NCBI RefSeq assembly: GCF_037042905.1
Contig: NC_087257.1
Span: 28,457,501-28,521,500 of the forward strand
Reading direction: 5' to 3'
Source: Lytechinus pictus
Lineage: Eukaryota; Echinodermata; Echinoidea; Temnopleuroida; Toxopneustidae
DNA length: 64,000 nucleotides
Position 1 is the first letter of the stretch; each line of letters starts with the position of its first letter. Below, piece by piece: positions 23,583 through 34,383 of this stretch. The position numbers were made by a program, and so were the translations under genes. The notes under the pieces were generated by a model. That model searched no databases, was not told the origin of the DNA, and was given only the letters and a program-made list of their open reading frames with translations.

Positions 23583-23811
23583 AGTTTAGTTGCAAAAGGG
23601 GTTAGGACCATTCCGAGAAAAACCATGTTTTTATTCTCACTTATTGCAATATTCTTATGAGAAACTAAATTGTCATGATGTACTACTCTATCATGTGAAC
23701 AGTGAACATAAAATTGGGTATAAAAGAAATCTACCTGTCTTCAATTTTTTTCTATATACTTTAAAAAAAATATCATTGTGTACCTAACCCCTTTTGCAAG
23801 TAAATTGAAGT
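23583..23811. mobile_element. MITE with AAAAGGGGTTAGG ends (copy 1)
   Basis: The left end GTTTAGTTGCAAAAGGGGTT is answered by AACCCCTTTTGCAAGTAAAT near 23785-23805. Internal landmarks TTGCAATATTCTTATG and TTGGGTATAAAAGA recur in copy 2, 412 bp downstream, in the same order. No coding capacity; TSD not clear. Confidence 0.7.
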
Positions 23812-23993
23812 GAATCCAATCTCTTTTGATTAAAAAAGTGTTTTTTTTGCCACTTCCATTCACGTTTTCATTTGAATTTCAAATTTTCTTTGGTATCATC
23901 AGAGTGACTGAAAATTTAGAGGTTTAGAGACAGAAAACAATAAAATATATGAAAAATGGACCTAACCCCTTTTGACAAATGAGTTCTTCAGGA

Positions 23994-24212
23994 GAGTTTA
24001 GTTGCAAAAGGGGTTAGGTCCACTCCAAGAAAATAATTCTTTTTTAATTCTCCCATATTGCAATATTCTTATGCGAAACTGAATTTTCATGATACCCTAC
24101 CATGAGAACATGAAATTGGGTATAAAAGATATTTACTTGTCTTCATATTTTTTAAGATATTATTTTCCAAAAAAAGTATGTGTGGACCTAACCCCTTTTG
24201 CAACTAAACTGA
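23994..24212. mobile_element. MITE with AAAAGGGGTTAGG ends (copy 2)
   Basis: Arms of about 30 bp (GTTTAGTTGCAAAAGGGGTT then AGGTCCAC, answered by GTGGACCTAACCCC then TTTTGCAACTAAAC) enclose about 155 bp. Further isolated GGACCTAACCCCTTTTG words lie at 23958, 24216 and 24363, so the motif occurs seven times in 0.8 kb. Confidence 0.75.
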
Positions 24213-24380
24213 AATGGACCTAACCCCTTTTGAAAAAAGGTGATTTTTCTTTGCCATATTAGTTCACTTTTTAATAGGAATTTCAACTTTTCTATGGTAT
24301 CATCTTATATAGCTACTAAAAATCTTTACATTAAGACATAAGAATCAAGTTTGATGAAAAATGGACCTAACCCCTTTTGA

Positions 24381-24640
24381 AAATGAGCTCTACATATGTA
24401 GGAGAAAGGCGGCACAAAAGAATTTTGAGTGGGAAAATGATTAAATGGAAAAAAAATTAGAGTAAGAAATGCTGGAGAATAAAGGGGACAGGAAACGTAT
24501 TAAACATGATAAATTGGGGCCCGTTTCATCATGAGTTACAAGTATGGTAATTACGATTTAGGGATGGCAAAAGCACTAGAGTAGAGACCTCTTTACCTAA
24601 TCACGACTCGATCTACCCTTTTCATCTTCCCTTTTGGAAT
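24381..24640. other. AT-rich stretch with possible MITE end
   Basis: TTGGGGCCCGTTTCATCATG near 24515 looks like a MITE terminus of the GGGGC-GTT(T/G)CA type (compare 43686), but no partner end was found. Confidence 0.3.
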
Positions 24641-24649
24641 TAGCAAAGG

Positions 24650-25296
24650 CCTATAAGACGCAATACAAACAATGATTTGTTTATAAGTGATATCGCTTGT
24701 GATATCGATACTTTATAGAGCGCAACGTATCGTCTCAGATTTGCGCTTGCTTGATTCGCTGAATCCTTCGCGTCACGAGCGCGTAACAAAATGAATACAT
24801 TAATGAATTTGCCAAGTTGACCTTTGTCATTGCGCTGATGTGCGTATTGTCTAATACACGTACAAAACCACAGTTGACGTGGGAGCATCGTACGAAATTA
24901 ATATTAATGAGGGCTTATTTTAGCTTCTAATGGATTAAACAAAATGGCGGTAGCTTCGGGGGCTTGACTAATAAATACGTATAGACTGAAAGGTAGCACC
25001 CGCGGAAAAGCCTCATTTAAATAACATTTGCATATAACGTACAGATACTCCATAGAAGCTCCATGGTGATAAGCGTATTTTTTACCACTTTTGGCCACAC
25101 CCCCTGGGAGACATTTGAACCGAATCCTAAGCCCCCATTTGCATATTGCTAATGAATCATTTATTTTTTCTTTGCGTACTCGCAAGATACTGTGATGTGA
25201 TTGGATCTTACCTTATGAATAATGTATTTTTCTATTGAAATTCGTACGTCATAATTTGACCCCCATCGTCACTTCCGCTTAATTAAAGGCTGAAAG
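24650..25296. promoter_or_regulatory. Promoter-like module cluster
   Basis: Contains AAAATGGCGG (YY1-like) at 24941-24950 followed by TAGCTTCGGGGGC, an inverted octamer ATTTGCAT at 25138-25145 within CCTAAGCCCCCATTTGCATA, and a CRE TGACGTCA at 25298. The YY1-like and octamer modules recur next to each other at 30212-30276, and the inverted 15-mer at 24906-24920 matches 18666-18680. Motif identities are from general knowledge; function is inferred. Confidence 0.35.
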
Positions 25297-25343
25297 ATGA
25301 CGTCACCCGCACAGAAGAAGATTATGTCCTTGAAAGATTTTCG
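25297..25343 (+). CDS. Candidate first exon (ATGACGTCA start)
   Basis: ATG at 25297 overlaps a CRE. The frame reads M-T-S-P-A-Q-K-K-I-M-S-L-K-D-F plus CG, then a consensus donor GTGAGT (25344). Splicing directly to the 26564 acceptor would meet TGA after a few codons, so either an intermediate exon exists or this is a non-coding first exon. Unknown product. Confidence 0.2.
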
Positions 25344-25670
25344 GTGAGTACTGTCAGATTAACGCTGAATTTTAATTCATTTACAAAAATAAATCAAAAG
25401 ATCTAATGTTATATGGAATCTTGAGAAGTCTGGGTACAATATGAATTAATTTGTTTTTATAAAAAGTGAACAATTAGGAAGCAAACGACTTGCGAAAACT
25501 CAAAACTATTGCCATCGTCGTGAGCTAAAAATGTAGGCTAGATTACATGTAAATCTCCATCTGCTACCATTTGAGACCTCGTATTAATAATCACGCCAGA
25601 CTTTTGGGCGAGAGTTTCTCTGAAATTCCGACGCCTACCGGTACCGAGATCTCGGCAGGCATGAAAAGAA

Positions 25671-25726
25671 CTAACCCACGGGGCTCCGGCCCGCGGGCCG
25701 AACAACAACAACAACCCCTGGGTTAG
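25671..25726. repeat. GC-rich hairpin with ggcccgcgggcc core
   Basis: CTAACCCA (25671-25678) pairs with TGGGTTAG (25719-25726). Between them lies a 12-bp palindrome GGCCCGCGGGCC (25688-25699) and an (AAC)5 run. Strikingly GC-rich for this neighbourhood. Confidence 0.8.
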
Positions 25727-25979
25727 GAAAGAACTAGATATAGTCCCTATAACGTTTAGGCTAGACGTTGTCTGGGATCTATCGCGCATCCATATTGACT
25801 CTAACTGTTATAGAAGGACATTCACTCCATTAACCCGTTCCCTTCTTTGAATTCACATATCAATAGGACCGGAGCCTAGTCCTTGATTTTTTAATTTTAT
25901 AAAGATGTTTCATTTCCCAAAGCCAAGGCAAAGTCCAAACTTCTTTCTAGTTCTTTTCATGTTTTTTTTTATTTTTCTA

Positions 25980-26480
25980 AACTTGAAAGTTAATAATAGG
26001 CCTACATAGTACAGGTTTTGGCTAAAGCTAAAAGAAAACTTTTCTACCTCTTATCCTATCTATTATCTAGCTTAGCCTTAGGTTTATAGACCTAGACTAA
26101 ACTTAGCCTTAGGCCTACAACAAAGCGACCTCCTGTATAATCTATATAGGCCTAGCCCTAGGCCTAGTATTATTTCAGTCACTGAGTCAGGGTCTAAGTT
26201 AAGGATTTATTTATTGGAGGTTAGCTTTTGTTTGGCCTAACGTGTAGATTTTCCATCGGGGCATTTGTCGTCAGAGCAAATGTCATGAAACCATTTTAAA
26301 AACCCTGGGTCAAGACAGCTTTAGTTTAGATCTAACACTGAAATTTCGCAGAATGGTAGGTTTAACAAAAATGAAATTTAAATCTACTTTTGATGTAGAT
26401 CTAGATCTACTTACATTTAGTTCCAGATCTATGTACGTCAGAGTCTATGTCTGATTAGATCTAGATATATACGCTATAGT
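25980..26480. repeat. CTAG/AGATCT/GGCCTA-rich intron-like tract (second)
   Basis: Dense TAGGCCTAG, CCTAGGC and TAGATCTAGATC words, the counterpart of 19200-20045, in the same relative place downstream of a candidate donor. Confidence 0.6.
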
Positions 26481-26499
26481 CCAAGTGTTATGTGTGGTT

Positions 26500-26722
26500 T
26501 TTTTTTTTTACAATAGCTTGTATTGCTGACATTTCTGTCTGTGTGTATTGTTCTATTCAACAGACATAGAACATGATGCTGCTTCACATCCTCTTTTAGA
26601 GACTCGAGGATTACAAGACCGAATTAAGCTGCAGGACCCTCCTGATTCAAAAAGGTAAAAAAAAACAATAATCATCCTATCTATCAAACTGAATGACTTC
26701 ATGTATTTACAGACCAAATGAC
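26500..26722 (+). repeat. Exon-bearing tandem duplication, copy 1
   Basis: Shares the intron end (GCTGACATTTCTGTC), the exon, and downstream CATCCTAT-TATCAAACTGAAT and CATGTATTTACA with 27478-27720, about 0.98 kb away. Confidence 0.85.
26564..26654 (+). CDS. Candidate internal exon, unknown protein
   Basis: 91 nt between acceptor TTCTATTCAACAG and donor GTAAAA. Only the third frame is open, reading I-E-H-D-A-A-S-H-P-L-L-E-T-R-G-L-Q-D-R-I then K-L-Q-D-P-P-D-S-K. It requires one base from the upstream exon, which the 25343 donor does not provide (two bases left over). The copy at 27535 carries an indel that breaks this frame. No family recognised; it may belong to a non-coding transcript. Confidence 0.25.
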
Positions 26723-27477
26723 TTTATCAAAAAATGAGTCCAGATGTCAATGATTTCATTGTCCTAAAAGGGTTATATTAAAATCCATTTCAAATTTCAA
26801 TACCCATGTTCAATAATTTACAAGATAATTGTTTAGTAAACTCTTTTTAGTGTCAATACACAAATCAATTTCTTTGAAAATTTGCTAACTCATAGATTTT
26901 GGCATCATTGGCATCTGAAGTCATTAATTTTAGCCATGCCTTATTTCGGTGCAAATCAAAATCTACATCTCTGCAAAGAATACATACTGACTATCTAAAT
27001 ATGAATATGGTATCAAATTATTTGGGAGAATATACTCTTTCTAGTGGTATATAATTATTATGTGTTCATGACATATTTTTACCTTAAATTGGGGTTTTGT
27101 GAGGTGTCCTTTTTTTTTGGGGGGGGGGGGGGCTCACATGGTAGACCAAGATCTAAGTTGTATTGACTAAATGAAAATAAAATCAGCTCAGAGACTAGGA
27201 TGGAGTCGTATTGACAAGCTCCATTTTAATTTTCACCTGTCATGTTTTCAGGGGACAATTAATATCACCTACCGGTAGATCTAGCTTGTCAAAATTAAAT
27301 AAGAAAATCAGAATATACTAGGCTAAGCAAGTGGAAAATCATATGTTATCAACTTATTTGCTTCCTACCCACTCATGAATCCTTCAATCCACACCAGATT
27401 TTGTAAAGGTGACTCATTCGGCTTGTGGTTTCATTAAACTTTTATACATATTTTTTTATTTTTTTTATTTTTTATGA

Positions 27478-27720
27478 TGGCTTGATTGAATTGCTAACAT
27501 TTCTGTCGTTTTTTTTTTGTTTTTTTTTCAACAGATATGGAACATGACTCTGCTTCACATCCTCTGTTTTAGAGACTCAAGAAATACAAGACAAAATTAA
27601 GGGTTTGCTTTTTAATTCCAATAATAATTTTCTGGAGGAAGAATTAGGGAATAATGCATTGACAATATGCCAAACATCCTATATCAAACTGAATTACTGC
27701 ATGTATTTACAATAGAGTAT
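27478..27720 (+). pseudogene. Decayed duplicate of the 26564 exon
   Basis: Acceptor TTTTCAACAG (ending 27534) is followed by ATATGGAACATGACTCTGCTT, close to the exon at 26564. An extra base in CCTCTGTTTTAGAG (against CCTCTTTTAGAG) shifts the frame into TAG, and the donor region is replaced by AAGGGTTTGC with about 55 extra bases before the shared CATCCTATATC. Likely non-functional as coding sequence. Confidence 0.5.
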
Positions 27721-28356
27721 TGTAACCACTCCCCCCCCCCCCACACTACTGACCAAACAAAACCCATAAACAATTTAAGAGGGATAGGGTTATTTTAGGG
27801 GTAATTATACTTGCTTATTGTAGCAGTAGTTTTTACAATTATGGATGTAGATAATGATAATGTTTATAATAATAATACTTAGAATAATAAATTTATTTCA
27901 ATGACATAACAGGAATGATAAATAAAAATTAAGCAATACAATATGTACAGGTAATTGTGTAACAATTTTGGCAATGAAGAATTTTTAACAAAAATAATGA
28001 TCAATGAATTCGGGGGGTGGGGGGGGGGGCATGTGACATTGCATCTGTGTTGTGAGGACAGTAGTCTCTTTCACACCATTTCATCTTAAGCAGATGGGAA
28101 CGAGCTCTGATCAAAATTTGATCTTTAAACTCAAGAGGAAAATAATTGTTACCTGATTTATGTATTTGGAATAAAATGAATTGAAATAATAATTTTGTCA
28201 TTGTCACTGAATTAACAAGTCTTCTATAATTCTTTTTAGCTGAGAGTTTAGGTGAATCTAGTTATTTGAGGAGACACTGGAAGTACTAGTAGAATTAATG
28301 GACGAGCAATAGTGAACAAGCAGCATAAGTTTAAGAGTAATGAGACCTACATTTTG
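27721..28356. other. Intergenic stretch with C and G tracts
   Basis: Poly-C near 27728-27741 and poly-G near 28013-28028. No matching transposon ends found. Confidence 0.4.
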
Positions 28357-28570
28357 CAGCCATGGATCAAGGGTGGAGGGGGTGGTAGTTGCAGGTTTTC
28401 TCTGTAAAAATCACCCCCATTAAAAAACATAACAAATAATATATAAAGATATTTAAAAAAAATGAATAAATTTGAAAATGAAATAGAAAACAATCCTTTT
28501 GAGAACCAGGACCTTTAAGGTGGAGGGCAAAAGACCCCCCCCCCCTTAAAGAATTTTTGATCCATGGCTG
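28357..28570. mobile_element. MITE with CAGCCATGGATCAA ends, 214 bp
   Basis: Perfect 14-bp TIRs: CAGCCATGGATCAA (28357-28370) and TTGATCCATGGCTG (28557-28570). GGGTGGAGG and poly-C lie just inside, as in the hAT-like MITEs elsewhere here. The 8 bp outside each end do not match, so the TSD has decayed or the true ends differ slightly. Confidence 0.8.
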
Positions 28571-29205
28571 TTATGTAGATGTGATAGAGAATTTCTAAAT
28601 ATATATTTTTTTTTAATGAGAAAGATACATGGGTGATTTCAAGTTTGCTGTTGAACTTTTGGTGTGGCGTCTTCCAAGTTTTACATCATCACAGCACCAA
28701 AATTACAATCAAATTGATTCATAGATTCATCTCACTTGATGTTGAGCTATTAATGTGATTTGGATTATTTTTCTAAACTCACATTAGGTTTTGGAGGAAA
28801 GAAGAACTAAATTGTGCTACGAACACCAACGCCAAAGTTGGAATCACCCAGTGTATTTTCTTTTTTTAATGAATTGCGAGAAGAGCTGAGAGGTGGAAAA
28901 TATAAGAGAAAGAGTTGTGTGTGTGGTTTAATAATGAGAGTGCGATATGGCAAAGAGAGAGCTGAAGAGAGATTAAAAGAATAGATAATGTATTATAATA
29001 ATAATGTGAAGGGGCATAGGGTGCACAAGAGAGTGGACAGAGCCACTTGACAATTTACCCACAAGGAGAAACCATAAAGGGCCATTTTATTCTTTATTTA
29101 TTTTGAGAGGCGGGGATAAATGAGGGAGAAACAATTTATAAAGAGTGGGGAAGAGGAATAAGATGAATAGAGATGACTTTTAAAGACAAAGATTAGGCCA
29201 ATCAG
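28571..29205. other. AT-rich stretch, nothing recognised
   Basis: GA-rich patches near 28860-28980; no gene or structured repeat recognised. Confidence 0.45.
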
Positions 29206-29207
29206 AG

Positions 29208-29394
29208 TGTGTGTGTGTGGGGGGGGGGCAAAGCCGATCAGTGCGCCCCCCCCCCCAATTTGACAGGCTCAATTAAAAATTGTAATGTAAAGTGTGTCCC
29301 CCTTCTGAAAGTGAAGACCCCCCTTTTTTTTTGCTTTTCAAATTTTTCCTTGGGAAAATGTGCCCCCCTTTGGAAAAATCCTAGATCCGCCCTG
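29208..29394. mobile_element. Left-truncated hAT-like MITE
   Basis: The right end AAAAATCCTAGATCCGCCCTG (29376-29394 region) matches the CAG-GGCGGATCTAGG style of hAT ends, and the interior has CCCCCCTTT and GCTTTTCAAATTTTT like other MITEs here. The left end begins in (GT)n/poly-G without a matching terminus. Confidence 0.55.
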
Positions 29395-30009
29395 CCTGAA
29401 ACTGATGAAGTTTGGTAATGACATGTCACTTATCTGTGCTCTTAAAAAGAGTGAACACAAAGCAATTAGATTACCCCCCCCCCCTGCAAAAAAAAAATTA
29501 AATTATCATTATCAATAATTGGAAAGGCTTCGCGTAAAAAAAACACTATTAATTACAGAAAATAAATAGGTTCTAATTAAATCCAATCCTATTTTCTAAG
29601 GAAATTTTGGATTCAGAATTTGTTTTCACTATATCATTACTAACGATTACACTGCGATGTGAAACATGCCTCTAGTGATTCTGATCTGGAGAACAGCAGA
29701 GAAAGGTCGTATTTTCTTTTTAAATGAAAGAATCAAATTACAAAACCAGTAAGTGAAACGTTCAAACTGAAATACATTGTTATTATTTATATTGGCGTAT
29801 TGTTATTGTGAAATAAACTAGTTCGTAAATATCTTCCCCTTTCATTTACACCGATGTAAAAAAGAAGATAAAAACAGGCTGATTCACCCCCCCCCCTCCC
29901 CATCTCCAGGTTAAACAAGATTAAGAAAAGTGTCAGGCTGTGGTGCTAGTGTACGTTGCATGTAAACTGCATTCTATACACGGATTGAAAAACGATGCAT
30001 GCATGATGA
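29395..30009. other. AT-rich stretch with poly-C runs
   Basis: Poly-C at about 29474-29484 and 29886-29899; nothing else recognised. Confidence 0.45.
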
Positions 30010-30276
30010 CTCATTGTAGTGAAGAACGCTGATTGGTCAATAGTAGTAAGAAGTAGATTAATCACGTGATGAATATATTAAATTTCATGAATAATTAACA
30101 CAAAGTTGACCTCGCTCAATGCGCATGCGTGACGCTGATCTCCACTTTCTGCTTCGTCATATAAAGAGTCTATTGGGATGTGTGGAGCAGCGAACTGATG
30201 AATTATTCATGTATATGCAAATGGGGGCTTAGGATTTGCCCAAATGTCTCCGACAAAATGGCGGAGCTTCGGGGGC
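30010..30276 (+). promoter_or_regulatory. Promoter-like cluster (CCAAT, NRF1, TATA, octamer, YY1)
   Basis: In order: inverted CCAAT box in GATTGGTCAAT near 30031, NRF1-like GCGCATGCGT at 30121-30130, TATA-like ATATAAAG at 30159-30166, octamer ATGCAAAT at 30215-30222 and YY1-like AAAATGGCGG at 30255-30264. The spacing of the TATA-like site suggests a start near 30190. No downstream exon recognised. The octamer and YY1 modules are shared with 24941-25146. Confidence 0.4.
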
Positions 30277-30520
30277 CTGGTGTAAACGCAGTGCAAGATA
30301 AACCAAAAGCCGATTCTGCATCGGCTTTTGGTTCTGAACCAAAAGCCGATCAAGTGTAAACACGGTATTCTATGTTCAACGTGCTTACGCGCAAAGACCG
30401 ATTCGCGCAAGCGGCCTTTTTCCGGTAACTGGATTGCGCATTCGCGTTAGCGTCTAATTTTTTCTGGGAATTTGATCAGATCAGTTGATAGCATACATTT
30501 GTTCCCGGTAAAAGGTCGTA
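30277..30520. repeat. Second copy of CATCGGC/GTGTAAAC element
   Basis: AACCAAAAGCCGATTCTGCA continues as TCGGCTTTTGGTT-C-TGAACCAAAAGCCGATC, a nested palindrome, flanked by GTGTAAAC at 30281 and 30353. GATCAAGTGTAAACACGGT and TTTGTTCCCGG match the 18050-18560 element in inverse orientation. Confidence 0.7.
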
Positions 30521-31627
30521 CGGATTTCATTCTTAAGATTAGAAAGCGTTTTAAGTGTTTTAAATGAAATAACAAAGCGCTAAGTCCCTTATTGCGGAAA
30601 GCCGACGTTTCATTATCATTGGTATACCCTTTGGTACGCTGGTTGTTGAACTGACCGCGATAATTTCACACGATTGGCTCGGTTTAAATTCTTCATCGAA
30701 TCGATACGGAGTTGTTTCCCGAAGGCAATATCAATACTATACCACGAGAATGGATTCATTAGATTCTATTCTTCCATAATTCTCCTTCAAGAGGATCACA
30801 CAGAAGCTGATAATAATGAATATTGCGTACCGTTTAAGTAGAAATGGAATATATCCCTTTGTAAATATTTGTGTCCTATTTTCATATCTGACGATTCTTG
30901 TGAGCAATAAATGATGGTCTCCGTGCTCCATAAGTGCACTTAATATGAACTTATTTTTAAGTGATTAAATTATTGATATGATGTAAATTTTAGAGAGTTC
31001 ATTCATCACCTATTTTTCTTTTTAATTTGTAAAATATGTTATTTAAGTCCCCCGTTCAATTAAATAATAACGATATTTAGACCTGCATATGACATTTCAT
31101 TTGTAGATGAGATAAAAGCTGTTTTTATCACCACTGAGGCTGAATAAGCTCTCCAGTGTATTAAATGGTTCGTGTGGTATAAAATATATATCAAACATTA
31201 ACGATGAAGCTGATATTTCAATATTATGGCTATATGCTTGTACGACCATATATTTTTTTTTTCAGATTATCTTTGCAACTTAATTGCGTCTGGGAAGATA
31301 AACCCATCATAGCATAATCTAATATTGACTTGTGGAATATGGCTTATCAAAATAACAAAAGGTCACTGTACTATAAATCGCATGCATGGAGGAATTATGT
31401 TTATAGATCATAGCTCAGTTACACCGAACATCGTCTCATCTGAGATAATTGTCAATTGCAAACCGAAGTAAGTTAAGTTAGGCTAATGATTTCAATAATA
31501 ATTTTTCACTCAGTCTGGTGATAATTATCTGCCTATACATTTTCAATTTTGATCACGGCTGGCTTCAATAGATTATTTTTATCATCCCGCGTGTGTGATC
31601 AGTCAGGTGTCTACTGGTGGAGTGTTG
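30521..31627. other. AT-rich stretch, nothing recognised
   Basis: No exon with both splice signals and no repeat ends found. Confidence 0.45.
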
Positions 31628-31861
31628 CACATTGTTAAAAATGATTTAAACAACGCTGTTTATTATGTGAATCGCACAGTAGTTGTTTAAACATTTTTTA
31701 AAGAGTTTAAAATCTTAAGCAACAAAGATTGAATTCAAATATTTCATTATCAATAATTTTAGCATGGTTGTTTAAGATTTTAAACACTTGTTTAAACTGT
31801 TTAAACAACTACTGTGCAATACACATAGTAAACAGCGTTGTTTAAATTATTTTCAACAGTG
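31628..31861. mobile_element. Foldback MITE with ~100-bp arms
   Basis: Left arm about 31628-31727 and right arm about 31763-31861. They share TTTAAACAACGCTGTTTA, GCACAGTAGTTGTTTAAAC and GTTTAAAATCTTAAG-type blocks, leaving a loop of about 35 nt. The right end is CAGTG followed by TA; the left start is preceded by TG where a TA would be expected for Tc1/mariner insertion, perhaps a mutated TSD. Confidence 0.85.
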
Positions 31862-34015
31862 TACGTCTATTATTTAAACAATAAATACTTACAGGAATGT
31901 GCTGATGTATGAAAGGAATAAAAACACAAATCCTATAGGGACAGTTTAATTTTTTAATGCACTTTTTGAGTGCTTCTTAGACCTTTCTTACTGCGTGGTC
32001 CTAGTGCAAACACAAATATGTTTGTACAGTTGTATGTGATACTTTGTTTCTTGTTATATCAAACAAATATATATGTTGCACAGTAAACGTAAATGCCCAA
32101 ACAAATTAATGATAGAAAATGATCAAGCATAACCAGATAGGTCCAAGTAAATCAATCAATTAATAAGTTAATTAAATATGTAAGGAGAGCGAAATCAACA
32201 ATAGATGATGGACAAAATCCCATAATAATTATTCGTATGTTTACAATCTTTTTAAAGCAAAACAAAACAGAATACAGATAAAAATCTAACGTAGTATAAT
32301 CTCAAAATATGATTATTGCACAAACTGTTCCAATACTCAAACTTGATAGCTCCCTACTTCTTCGTCAAATCGCAATTCAATTGAAATGGCGGCTTTCTCA
32401 TTGCAATCAATTCCTATATATCCAATACAGTTGAATAGATATACGTGCATTATAAGCAATCCAATAATGATTTAACGTGATACATAAATGCCACTATCCA
32501 ATCTCTATACTTTAATCACATCCAGAATTCCCATAATTCATTTCGGAACTCTTATCACTTAACTACGTTAGCTACAGTCTGTAAATGGGTTACTTTTTTC
32601 AAAGGCGGTGCATGTATTTTGCGAAAAGGGTGGAGAACTTACGCACATGTCTGACAATCATTATTTCAAAGTTAAAAAATAAATGAATTGATAACTGATG
32701 GAATATTTTTGAAGTGGTAGGTTTTAAGTAAAAATCAAAACAAAGAAGCGAGGTGCAGCGATATATGTGTATGAGATGTTGGTGCGTTTAGCTGTGGGAA
32801 GAGTTGTATCTCAATTACCCCCCCCCCCCTCTGCTAAGGGTCCGCTATTACTCATCGAATCGAATTGGATTTGGAACGATAAACCTGTAAGGCAGAAATC
32901 AGAACGGTGCCGAATCCATTTCGTCTCAAATTTAATTCATTACTACCGTATCATTCCTGTGATATTCTCAAGTGCATTTTTGCGAGAAGAGGTGAAATTT
33001 TGTTATGTTTTATACTGAGAAAGAATAGATGAATGTCATTAGATATAGAAATAACCAGATAATGTTATCTCCAGTGTATCAGTCTTCCACTATTCCAATT
33101 TCTACATCCTAAGCACAATTGTGATCAATCGCAAAGTTTAATTCAAATAAATCGAAATCTCGATTGGGTGATTCAGACACCCGTAATACACGAAATCTGA
33201 CCATAAAATATTTTTTTATTTGGGGGGGGGGGGGCATAATCCCTCTGCGTATTAGGGGATATTCTATGTTCGTAGATTGACGTAATACTCGAAATCAGGA
33301 AATTCATGTTAAATCAGTGAAAACCAACACAAGAATACAGACTATGAATAATCGATGTCAATACACGCACAAAAACAAATGCACTGACTAATAATAACCT
33401 ACACAAGGTCGAAAATAGTTATTGAATTAGTTGATATTAATAGACATATTATTCAAAATTGATAGTTAATTATTTCCAACACACACCATTTCCAAAATTA
33501 AGGTGCAACTTTATTTGAATAAAGCAAATCACATTACCTGGTTTGGTAACTGCCAAGCAGCATACAAAGAAAGAAAGTTTAGGTTTTCGGAGCAATTCTT
33601 AATTAAATTGAAATTGCATTTTTGCTTAGGGAGTAATAAACGCATCGAACGCGTCCCTTTCTCATTTTTTTAAAGGTAATAAGTGAATAGTTTTTAAAAT
33701 TAAAATAAAAATCCACATTTTATTGCTCGAAATAGATATTTGAAATGGAAATACTCCGAAAATTCATTTTTTCCGGCGGCTACTGTGCAGCGCCAGGTCT
33801 AATGAATATTAAGATTGACAAACGTTCAGCAGAGAATACTCTCCTATATTTTCATTAATTGAAATTTACTTGTATTAATTTTTTTAATAATTTTTTTACA
33901 TGTATTCCTTTTTTTTTTTTGTTAATGGAGATCTATTTTTTTTTCATTTTGTTACTTTAACAAACAGCGATATGTCTGAAAACTCCTTCATTCTCATATT
34001 CTTCTTTATTTCTTT
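31862..34015. other. AT-rich stretch with simple tracts
   Basis: Poly-C near 32819-32829, poly-G near 33221-33234, T-rich DNA near 33895-33955. No gene recognised. Confidence 0.45.
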
Positions 34016-34060
34016 CGTTCTCTCTCTCTTTCTCTTTCCCTATCTCCCTCTTTCTCTCTA
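34016..34060. repeat. CT-rich simple repeat
   Basis: TCTCTCTCTCTTTCTCTTTC-type DNA. Confidence 0.8.
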
Positions 34061-34253
34061 AATGTCATGATACAATCACTGACCATTCATATCACACATA
34101 CCACCATCCTCTGTCCCCGGTAACCCAACAACCTATTACCCTACATTCCTACCCTCTCACTCCGTCTCTCCTTTCAAAGAATCTCGTAAATGAAGATGAT
34201 CATGCCTCCAAGACAAATGTCTTTAATGCTCCAATAATAAGATTTCATCAGCA

Positions 34254-34333
34254 TTACACCATCGTGAATGAAGTTATGACTTGGCCGAAATGCAATAGAA
34301 GTATTATAATCATGTCGCAGCCTTTCATGGCTT
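34254..34333 (-). CDS. Candidate exon, possible NXPE-like fragment
   Basis: On the minus strand a good acceptor (GCTTTTCTTTTTCAG, ending 34334) precedes AAGCCATGAAAGG. With the single base left over from the 34775 exon it reads E-A-M-K-G-C-D-M-I-I-I-L-L-L-H-F-G-Q-V, then I-T-S-F-T-M-V and TAA (34254-34256). The hydrophobic run followed by HF resembles the core strand plus HF motif of NXPE-type C-terminal domains as I remember them. A complete domain would continue well beyond, so this is either a truncated gene, a pseudogene, or has an unrecognised donor (ATG|GTGTAA). Tentative. Confidence 0.3.
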
Positions 34334-34383
34334 CTGAAAAAGAAAAGCTATAACAGCATATTTTGTCCTTAAGAGGAATAAGT

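Noticed and set aside
23583..24380. Interstitial telomeric repeats
   Set aside because: GGGGTTAGG is part of a longer conserved AAAAGGGGTTAGGTCC word; there is no TTAGGG tandem.
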